Assembly (NCBI GenBank): GCA_045543095.1
Contig: JAZQMC010000021.1
Location: 1-61,774 of the forward strand
Direction: 5' to 3'
Source of the DNA: Fimenecus sp045543095
GTDB taxonomy: Bacteria > Bacillota > Clostridia > Oscillospirales > Acutalibacteraceae
DNA length: 61,774 bases
The notes below the pieces were generated by a model. The model saw only the letters and a list, made by a program, of their open reading frames with translations. It was not told the DNA's origin and searched no databases. The position numbers and the translations under genes are program-made. Shown in pieces: positions 40,771 to 50,117 of this stretch (the stretch's first letter is position 1; every line of letters starts with the position of its first letter).

Positions 40771-42625
40771 TTATAATCTCCAAAATGTTTTTAACAATAC
40801 TTTCACAATCTAAATGATATTTTTTAATTAGTGAACTCACAGACGCGTGTTGCACAAATTCATCATTTACTGCTATGTGCTTAAAATCACCTTTAAAAAA
40901 TTCTTCATAAAGTAAATCGGCAAAGCTTTGTCCTATACCGCCTGATTTTACGCTTTCTTCATAGAAAAAAACAGTCTTGTAAGCGCTTGCCAAATTCACT
41001 GCAGACATTTCAATAGGCTTAATTTTATTAAGAATAAGAACAGAAACTGGGATATTTTGCTCTTTTAATTCGTTTATTGCCTTTAGTACTTCAGACGTAA
41101 TTCTGCCGTAAGAGATAATAAGAATTTCTTTTCCGTTTTCAATGTAATCATAGTCTTTTTCAGATGATTGAAAATCCGCGGGCAAAGATGGTTCACTACC
41201 GCGTGGATAACGGATGACGGTGAGATTTTTTGAATTTTTTGAAGTATTTTCAAGGTCAAAACCTAACCGTTTATATGTAAACGGAGAATATATTGTAACA
41301 TCAGGAATACTGTTAAGGAAAGAAACATCAAGCAGGCCCTGATGAGTTACGCCATCCTCCCCTACAAAGCCGGCTCGGTCAAGACCAATAATCACCTTTT
41401 GCTTTTGTAAAGTACCGTCGTGTACAAGCTGGTCATAAGCTCTCTGTAAAAATGTAGAATAAACCGCAAACACAGGTGTCATTCCGCCTTTTGCAAGGCC
41501 TGACGCAAATGTGACTGCGTGTTGTTCTGCAATACCAACATCATAGAATCTATCACTGAATTTTTGTGAAAAGTCTTTTAATCCCGTACCTAAAGACATT
41601 GCTGCAGTAATTGCACAGATTTTTTCATCTTTTTCTGCTAATTCGCAGAGTTTTTTGCCGAACTCACTTGAAAAATTTGTTGAACCCTCGATATAATCGC
41701 CAGTTTCAACATCAAATTTTGAAATTCCGTGGTAAACACTTGGATTTTTCTCTGCAAATTCATATCCCTTACCCTTAACGGTACTGATATGAAGTAATAC
41801 AGGTGCATTGATTAACTTCGCACTATCAAGTGCTTCACAAAGGTTATCAAGATTATGACCGTCAATAGGTCCCATATATTTAAAGCCTAAATCTTCAAAA
41901 AAAGTGCTTTCATACATTGAAGATTTAATATCACTTTTAAGTTTTGAAATCAAAGAAGAAATTGGCTTACCAATCAGCGGAATATAATTAAGAGTTTTTT
42001 CTGTTTTTGCTTTCAGCTTAAAATATTCTGGCTTTGAACGGATAACCGCAAGATAACGTGCCATTGAGCCAACATTTTCTGAAATTGACATTTCATTATC
42101 GTTAAGAATAACGATAAGTCGGGTTCCGGAACGTCCTGCATTGTTAAGTGCTTCATATACCATACCGCCGGTAAGTGCACCGTCGCCGATTACTGCGATT
42201 GTATAGTCTTTTTTGCCGAGTTTTTTATTTGCTTCCGCAATACCCAAAGCGGCAGAAATTGATGTGCTTGAATGACCGCTATAAAAAATATCGTGTTCAC
42301 TCTCATTCGGTGCACAAAATCCCGAAATTCCGTTTTCAGTTCGCAATGTATTGAACTCATTAATTCTGCCGGTAAGGATTTTATGGGTATAAATCTGATG
42401 ACCCACATCCCATACAATCTTATCGTTTGGTGAGTTAAATGTTTTATGAAGTGCAACTGAAAGCTCAACTACACCGAGATTTGAAGATAAATGACCACCG
42501 TTTTGCGACACGGTGTTAATCATAAATTGTCTTATTTCGGCTGCAAGTGCTTCAAGCTCAATAATATTCAGTTTTTTTAAATCTGCTGGTAAATGGATAT
42601 TACCCAAGAATTTAAAACTGTCCAA
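40763..42625 (-). CDS. dxs: 1-deoxy-D-xylulose-5-phosphate synthase
   Basis: First enzyme of the MEP isoprenoid pathway, ThDP-dependent. About 620 residues. Thiamine motif GDGALTGGMVYEALNNAG ... NDNEMSISENVG, and second-domain GLDRAGFVGEDGVTHQG and SPF.Y motifs. I favour TTG 42625, eight bases after GGAG, over TTG 42643, which overlaps the ispA stop and lacks a site. Supplies the neighbouring ispA. Confidence 0.94.
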   Translation of the reverse strand: MDSFKFLGNIHLPADLKKLNIIELEALAAEIRQFMINTVSQNGGHLSSNLGVVELSVALHKTFNSPNDKIVWDVGHQIYTHKILTGRINEFNTLRTENGISGFCAPNESEHDIFYSGHSSTSISAALGIAEANKKLGKKDYTIAVIGDGALTGGMVYEALNNAGRSGTRLIVILNDNEMSISENVGSMARYLAVIRSKPEYFKLKAKTEKTLNYIPLIGKPISSLISKLKSDIKSSMYESTFFEDLGFKYMGPIDGHNLDNLCEALDSAKLINAPVLLHISTVKGKGYEFAEKNPSVYHGISKFDVETGDYIEGSTNFSSEFGKKLCELAEKDEKICAITAAMSLGTGLKDFSQKFSDRFYDVGIAEQHAVTFASGLAKGGMTPVFAVYSTFLQRAYDQLVHDGTLQKQKVIIGLDRAGFVGEDGVTHQGLLDVSFLNSIPDVTIYSPFTYKRLGFDLENTSKNSKNLTVIRYPRGSEPSLPADFQSSEKDYDYIENGKEILIISYGRITSEVLKAINELKEQNIPVSVLILNKIKPIEMSAVNLASAYKTVFFYEESVKSGGIGQSFADLLYEEFFKGDFKHIAVNDEFVQHASVSSLIKKYHLDCESIVKNILEIING

Positions 42626-42639
42626 AATATTTTCTCCAA

Positions 42640-43521
42640 TCAATTTTTTCTGTCAACAAGCATAAAAGCAAGTTTTTCTAATGTTTCAGTACTGTTTTCA
42701 AATTTAGATAATGCAGAAATTGCTTTGTCGGTGTATTCCTTAACAAGCTCTTTTGATTTTTCAAGACCAAAATATTTTACTGCAGTTGATTTATCATTTT
42801 TTGTATCACTACCAATTGGCTTACCAAGAGCTTTCGCATCACCTTCAATATCAAGTATATCGTCTTGTATTTGAAATGCTATACCCAGATTTTCAGCAAA
42901 ATCAATTGCAGCAATAATCTTATCTTCATTATAAACATTACTTGCAAGACACCCTAATACACATGATGCCTTGATAAGACCACAAGTTTTTAAAGAATAC
43001 ATTTTGAGTATTTCATCAATAGTTGGTTCACATTTTTCAAATTGTAAATCGAGAACCTGACCTCCGACCATTCCATTTATACCCGCAAAAGCAGAAAGAT
43101 AAGAAACTGCACGAACAACATTTTCTGCAGAAATACTTTTTACAGAAGACAATGTCATAAATGCTTCTGTAAGTAATGCATCGCCTGCTAAAAGTGCGTT
43201 ATCTTCCCCGAATGCAATGTGACATGACGGCATTCCGCGACGCATAGCGTCATTATCCATACAAGGTAAATCGTCGTGAATAAGAGAATATGTGTGAATC
43301 ATTTCTACGGCACAACCAAAGTCAAGTGCAACCTTTTCATCTCCACCACAAACTTTGGCAAACTCAACTGCAAGAATCGGGCGAATTCGCTTTCCACCAT
43401 TAGCGACGCTGTATTTCATTGCCTCAAGCACAGTGGAAGACATATTTTCTGAAAGTAAAATATTTAATCTTTCAGAAACAATATTTGCTTGTTCTTTAAT
43501 ATAACCATTAAAATCAGTCAT
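42640..43521 (-). CDS. ispA: Short-chain polyprenyl (farnesyl) diphosphate synthase
   Basis: 293 residues with both aspartate motifs: DDLPCMDNDAMRRG and QIQDDILDIEGD, plus GGKRIRP near the start. The two residues before the first motif region and the overall length fit FPP-type synthases. ATG 43521, eight bases after GAGGT, overlaps xseB by 8 bp. Feeds undecaprenyl and quinone precursors. Confidence 0.93.
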   Translation of the reverse strand: MTDFNGYIKEQANIVSERLNILLSENMSSTVLEAMKYSVANGGKRIRPILAVEFAKVCGGDEKVALDFGCAVEMIHTYSLIHDDLPCMDNDAMRRGMPSCHIAFGEDNALLAGDALLTEAFMTLSSVKSISAENVVRAVSYLSAFAGINGMVGGQVLDLQFEKCEPTIDEILKMYSLKTCGLIKASCVLGCLASNVYNEDKIIAAIDFAENLGIAFQIQDDILDIEGDAKALGKPIGSDTKNDKSTAVKYFGLEKSKELVKEYTDKAISALSKFENSTETLEKLAFMLVDRKN

Positions 43522-43708
43522 TGTTTTTGACCTCATTTATATCAATAATTTTTTGTTTAGCTTCATTTAATTTTTTCATACAGAATTCAGAAAGTTTTAC
43601 TCCCTCTTCGTAAAGTTTCATTGATTCTTCAAGTGAAATAGAACCTTCTTCAAGTTTTGCAACTATTTCTTCAAGTCTTTTAGTTGCTTGTTCATAAGTA
43701 ATTTTCAT
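43514..43708 (-). CDS. xseB: Exodeoxyribonuclease VII small subunit
   Basis: 64 residues, the usual size, with YEQATKRLEEIVAKLEEGSISLEESMKLYEEGVKLS. Forms a helical hairpin that binds XseA. Three bp after xseA. Confidence 0.96.
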   Translation of the reverse strand: MKITYEQATKRLEEIVAKLEEGSISLEESMKLYEEGVKLSEFCMKKLNEAKQKIIDINEVKNND

Positions 43709-43711
43709 AAA

Positions 43712-44911
43712 TTACACCTCAATAATCTCTGCCTTGGCAGAACCGTTGGCGAATTGCAGTGAAATAATCTCGCCTACTGATATGTCTTTTGAATCTTTAA
43801 TGATATTTACATCCTTTTTTGCTATTGAATATCCGCGTGCAAGAACTTTTAAGGGACTCAACGCTTCAAGCCTTGAGCAAATCATAGCAAAATCAGATGA
43901 ACATTCTGTTACAGCATTTTTAAAAATATTATTTATTCTTGTAATTAGCGTATCAAGATACATTTCGCTATTTTCAATAATCTTTTCAGGATTTTGAAGT
44001 ACGGAAGATTTTGTAACTTTTTCAAGTTCATATTCCAATTCGCGAATATGAACTTCTACCGCATTTTCAAGAGATGCTTTCAATGAAGAAATATAATATT
44101 TCTGTTCTCGCATATCGGGTACGGCCAATTCTGCCGCCGCAGACGGTGTAGGTGCTCGCAAATCTGCTACAAAATCACATATTGTGAAATCGGTTTCGTG
44201 ACCTACACCCGAAATAATCGGTATTCGCGAATTATAGATTGCATAGGCAAGCTCTTCATCATTGAATGGCCACAAATCCTCTGCAGAGCCACCACCACGG
44301 GCAATGATAATGGTGTCAACATTAGTACAATCATTCATCATTTTAATCGCTTGAATAATTGTTGGTGCGGCATTATCACCCTGCACCTGTACACCTGCAA
44401 AAACAACTTCAGCCATTGGAAACCTTCTGCCCAAAACATTTAAAACATCTTGTACTGCAGCTCCTGTAGGCGAAGATATAACACCGATTTTTTGTGGTGT
44501 TTGCGGAATTTTTTTCTTATGTTCAGTATCAAAAAGTCCAGCTTTTGAGAGTCTTTCTTTAGTTTGCTCAAAGGCAAGAGCTAATGCACCGACACCATCA
44601 GGTTGCATATCATCTATATACAGCTGATACCGTCCGTCACGTTCATAAATTGACGCTCTTCCGCGAACAATAACAGACATTCCATTTTCGGGACGGAATT
44701 TTAATTTTGATGCATTACTTGCAAACATTACTGCACTTATGGACGCAGAATTATCCTTAATGCTCATATACAGATGCCCTGTACGGTAATGGTCTGTAAA
44801 ATTAGAAATCTCACCTGTAACAAAGACATTGTTTAAATTTATATCTTGTTCAAGCAAGGATTTCGCATATAAATTCAATTGTGAAACTGTTAAAATTAAC
44901 GGAGAATTCAT
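43712..44911 (-). CDS. xseA: Exodeoxyribonuclease VII large subunit
   Basis: 399 residues: N-terminal OB-fold (LTVSQLNLYAKSLLEQD..VFVTGEISNF), then the catalytic region with GVISSPTGAAVQDVLNVLGRRFP, IIARGGGSAEDLWPFNDE and PIISGVGHETDFTICDFVADLRAPTPSAAAE. I start at ATG 44911 after AGGAAAG; an upstream extension of 27 hydrophobic residues overlaps the previous gene and is not family-like. Confidence 0.95.
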   Translation of the reverse strand: MNSPLILTVSQLNLYAKSLLEQDINLNNVFVTGEISNFTDHYRTGHLYMSIKDNSASISAVMFASNASKLKFRPENGMSVIVRGRASIYERDGRYQLYIDDMQPDGVGALALAFEQTKERLSKAGLFDTEHKKKIPQTPQKIGVISSPTGAAVQDVLNVLGRRFPMAEVVFAGVQVQGDNAAPTIIQAIKMMNDCTNVDTIIIARGGGSAEDLWPFNDEELAYAIYNSRIPIISGVGHETDFTICDFVADLRAPTPSAAAELAVPDMREQKYYISSLKASLENAVEVHIRELEYELEKVTKSSVLQNPEKIIENSEMYLDTLITRINNIFKNAVTECSSDFAMICSRLEALSPLKVLARGYSIAKKDVNIIKDSKDISVGEIISLQFANGSAKAEIIEV

Positions 44912-44912
44912 T

Positions 44913-45854
44913 TTAAACTTTCCTTTTGTCACAAATTGAAGAAAGAACTGCCACACCGCAAGCATTATCAGCAGAAAACTGCGGTTCAGCAAAAAAACAA
45001 TTATAGTTTTTTTCTAATTCGGTGCGAATAATTTTGTTTGACATTACGCCACCCGAAAAAACGATGGGTAAATTACCGTGTTTTGAAATCAATTCACAAA
45101 CTGTGTCATCAAGTGCCGAATAAATATAACTTAAACAATACAACGAAATATCTTCTGCACATTCATCATCTTCAAGCATTTTTTTGCATTTATTTTCAAC
45201 ACCTGAAAGACTGAAATTGCCGTCACGACGAAATACTTTGATTTTCTTTAATTTATTTTCACTGTTATTTGCAAGTTTTTCGAGTTCAGGACCGCACGGA
45301 AAATCAAGACCCAACATTACACCTACGCGGTCAACTGCTTGTCCCGCTTTTAAATCAAGTGAATCTGAAACTTTTTCTGTAGTGAAATAGTTTTCGCTTG
45401 GTTTTACCAATAACGCCTGCGAAGTTCCGCCGGAAATATGAAATGCAAGAAAATCTTTATTTATCAAATTAAGTTGATTTGCCGAATACAAAGCGGCGGC
45501 AATGTGACCGTCCTGATGCGAAAAGCTATATAATGGAATATCCATAGCGGTTGCAAGAGAGCGAGCAACAGAAATTCCCGCTAAAAAACAAGGCATATAT
45601 GAACCGTCTTCGTTGCAGGGCTTGACAGATACACCTATTGCTTTGATTTTACCATTAAAACCTTTGAGTAATTCTTCAATCAGATTAGGTAACTGAACAG
45701 TGTGGTGAAATACCGCATCACTTTGACGAATACCCTTTTCACCACTTTTTACAGGTAAAAGTTTTTTTAAACTTTTAATTTCATTTTTTTCATCGTTATA
45801 TAACGCTACGGAAGTTGTATAGTTGCTTGTATCAATACCAAGAAAAAAACTCAT
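44913..45854 (-). CDS. Kae1/TsaD-like ASKHA protein (peptidase M22 family), paralogue
   Basis: 313 residues with the ASKHA ATPase fold: GIDTSNYTTSVAL phosphate-1 loop, the metal motif HQDGH, FHISGGTSQALLV and FSGGVMSNK. It resembles TsaD, the tRNA t6A enzyme, but is shorter and diverged (Ser-Gly-Gly loops altered), matching a clostridial paralogue that lies between nusB and xseA. The genuine tsaD is expected elsewhere. The start overlaps the nusB stop as ATGA. Function not assigned. Confidence 0.75.
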   Translation of the reverse strand: MSFFLGIDTSNYTTSVALYNDEKNEIKSLKKLLPVKSGEKGIRQSDAVFHHTVQLPNLIEELLKGFNGKIKAIGVSVKPCNEDGSYMPCFLAGISVARSLATAMDIPLYSFSHQDGHIAAALYSANQLNLINKDFLAFHISGGTSQALLVKPSENYFTTEKVSDSLDLKAGQAVDRVGVMLGLDFPCGPELEKLANNSENKLKKIKVFRRDGNFSLSGVENKCKKMLEDDECAEDISLYCLSYIYSALDDTVCELISKHGNLPIVFSGGVMSNKIIRTELEKNYNCFFAEPQFSADNACGVAVLSSICDKRKV

Positions 45855-46255
45855 TCAGTCACATTCTCTCTTACATATTTACCAAGAATTCCATTGATAA
45901 ATGAGGCGTCTTCCTGAGTTGAGAATTTCTTTGCAAGTTCAACGGCTTCGTTGATAGATACACCGCTCGGAATTGATGGCACATAATTTATTTCACACAA
46001 AGCAAGGCGTAATATAGCAAGGCTTACTTTAGGAAGTCTGCTTACACGCCAACCGACAGAGTTTTCATTAATGATTGCGTCAATTTCGTCACAATGCTCA
46101 TAAGTAAGCTGTGCTAATGAAAAAGCGAATGTATTTTCTTCAATAAGTCTTGCTTCAACTGCATTGTTGACGATTTCTTCAATAGTTAAATCATCATTAA
46201 AAATCTTTTCAAAAATCAGTGTAAAAGCAAGTTCTCTTTCTTCTTTACGAGTCAT
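45851..46255 (-). CDS. nusB: Transcription antitermination factor NusB
   Basis: 134 residues, all-helical RNA-binding protein for rRNA antitermination: REERELAFTLIFEKIFND, and SIPSGVSINEAVELAKKFSTQEDASFINGILGKY, which is the conserved C-terminal signature. ATG 46255 follows GGAGG at five bases. First gene of the long operon to recN. Confidence 0.95.
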   Translation of the reverse strand: MTRKEERELAFTLIFEKIFNDDLTIEEIVNNAVEARLIEENTFAFSLAQLTYEHCDEIDAIINENSVGWRVSRLPKVSLAILRLALCEINYVPSIPSGVSINEAVELAKKFSTQEDASFINGILGKYVRENVTE

Positions 46256-46265
46256 AATATCCTCC

Positions 46266-46302
46266 AAAAAAATTACACTCCCCGTCAGAAAACAGGGAGT
46301 GT
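46266..46302 (-). terminator. Terminator-like hairpin in the nusB leader
   Basis: Minus-strand stem ACACTCCC/GGGAGTGT (extended with an extra G), 12-base loop, then AATTTTTTT, ending four bases before the nusB Shine-Dalgarno. It terminates the spoIIIA operon but also lies downstream of the nusB promoter. Confidence 0.88.
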
Positions 46303-46350
46303 ACTAAATTTTCTGCGGTTCGATAATGTATATACATTGAATTTATGTAT

Positions 46351-46379
46351 ATTGTATCACTTTACCCGCTAAAATTCAA
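46351..46379 (-). promoter_or_regulatory. Sigma-A promoter of the nusB-recN operon
   Basis: Minus strand TTGAAT, 17-bp spacer, TACAAT, between spoIIIAH and the leader hairpin. Confidence 0.65.
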
Positions 46380-46410
46380 TAGAAAAATGTATAAACACTT
46401 AATTTATACA

Positions 46411-46944
46411 CTATTTTAATTCAATAATTGTTATACTTTCCGCACTTAGAGATGTTTTTGAAATGACAATATCTTTGATTTTGATTAAAAACTCATCTTT
46501 AACTGTGTTTTTCGGTAAAATTATTTCAACAGTTTCGCCATCATAAGTCACAATACAAGAAGTATTAGTCTGTGCAGAAATCAAAGTTTCCATATCTGAT
46601 TCCAGTTTAATTTGTTCTGAAATTTTGATGAGACGTTCCCTTGCTAAAGCTTTTGTATCTTCATCACTTGACTGGTCATTTAGTATTTCTTCAAGATATT
46701 CCTGTGCACTGTCATGTGCTTTTGTTCTGTTTATTTCGGCATCGGTAAAATAATTATCTTCAGTTTTCACAGAATCAGAATTTACATATTGTGCATCGCC
46801 TATATTCACCTCATCAGTAACAGGTGGTTCAGTTGTATTTTCATTGGGCTTTGTATAATACCAATTTACAAAAACTGCAAGCCCAAGAGCAATTACAAGT
46901 GATATTGTTACCAGATGCTTTCTCAGAATAATTTTACTTTTCAT
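46411..46944 (-). CDS. spoIIIAH: Stage III sporulation protein AH
   Basis: 177 residues: one N-terminal membrane helix (LVTISLVIALGLAVFVNWYY), a variable linker and the EscJ/FliF-like ring domain (TDAEINRTKAHDSAQEYLEEILNDQSSDEDTKALARERL). In the mother cell it pairs with forespore SpoIIQ to form the feeding-tube channel. Last gene of the spoIIIA operon, overlapping AG by 4 bp. Confidence 0.93.
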   Translation of the reverse strand: MKSKIILRKHLVTISLVIALGLAVFVNWYYTKPNENTTEPPVTDEVNIGDAQYVNSDSVKTEDNYFTDAEINRTKAHDSAQEYLEEILNDQSSDEDTKALARERLIKISEQIKLESDMETLISAQTNTSCIVTYDGETVEIILPKNTVKDEFLIKIKDIVISKTSLSAESITIIELK

Positions 46945-47495
46945 TGTTTATCCTCCTTATGATTAAGCTTTGAAATTGAAATTCTTGAAGTACTTATATT
47001 TAAAACTGCACTGACCGCAGAATAAATCTGCCGTTGCACTGCACTATCATTACCGCCTTCGCAGACAACTGCAACTCCCCTGACTTTAGGCTCAATAGTC
47101 TTTATAAGTAAGCCTGCATCATTATTATTGTCATCAATAATGACATAGTCATTTTCATTGGTTGAATCATCAGAATTTTCGTCACTTTTTCTTGTATCCT
47201 TGCCGTTTGTTGCATAAACATATTCTGTGGTTTCGGACAATGTTATCATAACTTTTGTTTCTCCTGCACCTTCAATGGATTCAACTATTTCCTGAACCTT
47301 ATCTTCAAGATATTCACAATATGTCATTGGTGACATATCCTGATTATTATAGTTCACAGTTTCCTCATTATTATCTAAGCTGATGAATTCAGTAAAAAAT
47401 ATAACTAAAATTGCAGTAAATCCCACAATGAGAAAAAGAGCAGTTTTTTTATCAATTTTAAATTTATTGAGAATATTTTTTATGGGTAAATTCAT
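46941..47495 (-). CDS. spoIIIAG: Stage III sporulation protein AG
   Basis: 184 residues: N-terminal helix (ALFLIVGFTAILVIFF), linker, then the ring-building motif domain with YCEYLEDKVQEIVESIEGAGETKVMITLSE and VRGVAVVCEGGNDSAVQRQIYSAVSAVLNI. Builds the mother-cell-side ring of the channel. An acidic Asn/Asp-rich insert (about 100-120) is notable. Coupled to AF and AH by 4-bp overlaps. Confidence 0.93.
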   Translation of the reverse strand: MNLPIKNILNKFKIDKKTALFLIVGFTAILVIFFTEFISLDNNEETVNYNNQDMSPMTYCEYLEDKVQEIVESIEGAGETKVMITLSETTEYVYATNGKDTRKSDENSDDSTNENDYVIIDDNNNDAGLLIKTIEPKVRGVAVVCEGGNDSAVQRQIYSAVSAVLNISTSRISISKLNHKEDKQ

Positions 47496-47920
47496 TTAAT
47501 CTCTACCTCAAATCCAAGCTCATTTTTAATTATTTCTTCTATTTCATTAGGATTTTGTGAATTTGTTTGAATAACTATATTATTTATATTCAAATAGCCC
47601 TCATCATCAATATATGAATTTATGCTAATGCTTAATACTTTTACGTCAATATCGTTACACAGATTTATTATTGCTTTTGTAACAATGGTTTCATAACCAT
47701 TTTGGTAATATTCTTTAAAATCAATTTCATTTCCAACTTCGAAGTCAATATTGTCATTAAAAAAAGTTTGTATCGGCATTACGGTATAAAAGAGCACGAA
47801 TATAGAAAAGAATACATTAATTACTTTTTTCAAAGATGAGTCTGACAAAAGCAATTTAAATATTGCAGATACAGCAGTTGCTCCGCAAAGCGAAATAATC
47901 CATATTTTAAAACTATCCAT
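47492..47920 (-). CDS. spoIIIAF: Stage III sporulation protein AF
   Basis: 142 residues with two N-terminal membrane helices (about 5-22 and 32-50) and a soluble ring-building-like C-terminal domain. Short family with few motifs; the call rests on its layout and position between AE and AG. One base separates it from AE. Confidence 0.88.
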   Translation of the reverse strand: MDSFKIWIISLCGATAVSAIFKLLLSDSSLKKVINVFFSIFVLFYTVMPIQTFFNDNIDFEVGNEIDFKEYYQNGYETIVTKAIINLCNDIDVKVLSISINSYIDDEGYLNINNIVIQTNSQNPNEIEEIIKNELGFEVEIK

Positions 47921-47921
47921 C

Positions 47922-49016
47922 TTATTTACCCATCATAATTATTACTCCTGTTGAAATTACAAGAACAAATGTTATAAAGAACATAATAATATTTAAAAGT
48001 GATAAAAGTGAAGCAAGACTGTCAATAATATCTGTAATCTGATTTAAATTGAACATTGATGATACAATTGAACATAGACTTAATGCAAAATACCATAAAA
48101 GCAATTCAATCATAACAGGTAAATTTATTAGTATAATTACAATTATAACAAATACACCAAGGGTATTTTTCATTATTACAAAGCTTGAAAAAACTGAAGA
48201 AATTGCGTCACCTACTCCCCCACCTACAATCGGCACAAACGCACCTGAAATAAACTTTATTCCTTTCAAAGCAACACTGTCTGATGATGTAACAAGAATA
48301 CTTTGAGTAGTAAGTAACCCTGTATAAACAGTTGAAAACAATGATAGAATTATGACTATCAATTTTCTGATTGATTTTACAATTCTTTCACGATAATTTT
48401 CAAACGAAAAGGATGATAATATATTAAAAGAGAGTAAAGCACTTAAGACGGGTACCAAAAAACTGTTTGCAACATTAGAAATGACAGATGACAAGAATAT
48501 AGAAAAAGAGTTATATGTAACCGCCAATGCAGGATTTTTTGACGCAATTATTATTGCAGTCATTACAGGTAGATAGGCATTTATAAATACGGTTGAAGTT
48601 TTTATCCCTGCAACAGCATCGGTAAACATTCTGCTTATAGGTGCAACAACAATGGAAACAATAACCAAGGTGCTGACAAAATAAACTACTTGTTCTGTTT
48701 TGTCGCCCTCTTTTAAAATAGAATTTGCTATTGCGGTTATTACAAGGATTACAATTATAAGCGTAATTTTTTTGACTATTTGCGTTCCGCCATTTAGTGC
48801 TAAATCAATTATAAAGTTGATTACCCGTATTGGTGATAATTCAAAAATTTCTTGAAGTGAAACTTCATCAATACCTAAATCTTCAAGATATTCTTTTGTT
48901 TGTTCATCTGTTGAGTCCCAAATTTTTTCTATATCAGTATCTGTTGCATAAGACGAAAATGGAAAACACATTATTAAAATCACAACAGAAATAAATATTA
49001 ATAAAATCCTTTTCAT
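47922..49016 (-). CDS. spoIIIAE: Stage III sporulation protein AE
   Basis: 364 residues from ATG 49016, two bases after the AD stop. A signal-like first segment (MKRILLIFISVVILIMCFPFSSYA) is followed by a short extracytoplasmic part and about eight membrane helices with the conserved GIKFISGAFVPIVGGGVGDAISSV region. The frame extends 24 bases upstream to a TTG, but that adds residues overlapping AD. Confidence 0.93.
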   Translation of the reverse strand: MKRILLIFISVVILIMCFPFSSYATDTDIEKIWDSTDEQTKEYLEDLGIDEVSLQEIFELSPIRVINFIIDLALNGGTQIVKKITLIIVILVITAIANSILKEGDKTEQVVYFVSTLVIVSIVVAPISRMFTDAVAGIKTSTVFINAYLPVMTAIIIASKNPALAVTYNSFSIFLSSVISNVANSFLVPVLSALLSFNILSSFSFENYRERIVKSIRKLIVIILSLFSTVYTGLLTTQSILVTSSDSVALKGIKFISGAFVPIVGGGVGDAISSVFSSFVIMKNTLGVFVIIVIILINLPVMIELLLWYFALSLCSIVSSMFNLNQITDIIDSLASLLSLLNIIMFFITFVLVISTGVIIMMGK

Positions 49017-49018
49017 AA

Positions 49019-49408
49019 TTACTCTACTAATTGTAAACAAAATATAATTAGCCCATTAAGCATCGGTAAAGCCATATATAAAATCATAAATTTCGCTGAA
49101 ATTGACACAACACCCGCAAGTGAAGCTTCACCATTATCTTTTAAAGTATCACAAATAAAATCTGTTACAATAGAAATACCTACCACCTTTAGCAAAAGAC
49201 TGATATGTGCAGAGTTTATATTAAATGCTGAAAATGCCGAAAGTATATTGGTTATAAAAGCCGCTATATCTTCCACAATAAACAGAAAAACCAGTATGAC
49301 TGCACATATTCGAGTTAGAAAAACATATTCAGGTCTTTGACTTTTAAGAATAGCTGTAATGCAAACGTATATAATCGCTACTGCACCGATTTTAATCAGA
49401 ATACTCAT
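49019..49408 (-). CDS. spoIIIAD: Stage III sporulation protein AD
   Basis: 129 residues, about four membrane helices (LIKIGAVAIIYVCITAILKSQRPEY, then FLTRICAVILVFLFIVEDI). Overlaps AC by 4 bp. Homologues show similarity to FliQ/SctS-like export parts. Confidence 0.92.
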   Translation of the reverse strand: MSILIKIGAVAIIYVCITAILKSQRPEYVFLTRICAVILVFLFIVEDIAAFITNILSAFSAFNINSAHISLLLKVVGISIVTDFICDTLKDNGEASLAGVVSISAKFMILYMALPMLNGLIIFCLQLVE

Positions 49409-49599
49409 AAATCAAATATTGATTTTATTTCATCAAATACTGACACTAATTGCGGAATCATCATTGCTATTATCACAATAATTCCCGTTAAAACTGTCAA
49501 TGTTGCAAATTCCTCTCTGCCTGTTTTAGAAAGCATCTGTTGAAGAACCGCAACTATTAAACCTATACCTGCTATTTTAAAAAGAAATGTAATATCCAT
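49405..49599 (-). CDS. spoIIIAC: Stage III sporulation protein AC
   Basis: 64 residues, two membrane helices, with MDITFLFKIAGIGLIVAVLQQMLSKTGREEFA, the family signature. ATG 49599 follows GGTGA; the longer frame overlaps AB and is not family-like. Confidence 0.93.
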   Translation of the reverse strand: MDITFLFKIAGIGLIVAVLQQMLSKTGREEFATLTVLTGIIVIIAMMIPQLVSVFDEIKSIFDL

Positions 49600-49607
49600 T
49601 TTCACCA

Positions 49608-50117
49608 CTAAATTAAAAATATAATAAACATTATTCCTGTACCAATAATAATTGTGCTTGTCGATTTGCATTTGAGATTTTCTTCGCTTTCGAGCAACCG
49701 AAGCTTTTGTTTGAAAAATTCTTTATATAGTCTGCAGTTGGAAATCTGTCCCTGCAAATCAGTTTTGCCCAATATTGAAAAATAACCTTTAAGTAAGTTT
49801 AAATCATCATTATCAAAAATCCTTTTTATTTCTTTATCAGAAAATGCTTCTAAGATTATTCTTTCATAATTGTTTGTACACTCTAAGGAATTATAGAAAA
49901 AATCAATAAATTTTAAACATTTATAATTATCATTATGAATAAGAAATCTAAAAATACCGTCGATTGAAATATTCTTATGTTCAAGTAAAATTTCAATATT
50001 TTCAAGCATCATTACACATTGTCTGACTGCAAGAGAATGATTCTTGATTCGCTTTATTGAAGTAACCGCTATGTACAGACACAAAATTATCATTGCAATA
50101 ATTATTATCAGTTTCAT
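49608..50117 (-). CDS. spoIIIAB: Stage III sporulation protein AB
   Basis: 169 residues flanked by N- and C-terminal membrane helices with a soluble helical domain between (KNISIDGIFRFLIHNDNYKCLKFIDFF ... LKGYFSILGKTDLQGQ, LRLLESEENLKCKSTSTIIIGTGIMFIIFLI). The layout resembles GspF-type platform proteins. GAGGTG precedes ATG 50117. Its first 116 bp overlap the 3' end of spoIIIAA. Confidence 0.92.
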   Translation of the reverse strand: MKLIIIIAMIILCLYIAVTSIKRIKNHSLAVRQCVMMLENIEILLEHKNISIDGIFRFLIHNDNYKCLKFIDFFYNSLECTNNYERIILEAFSDKEIKRIFDNDDLNLLKGYFSILGKTDLQGQISNCRLYKEFFKQKLRLLESEENLKCKSTSTIIIGTGIMFIIFLI

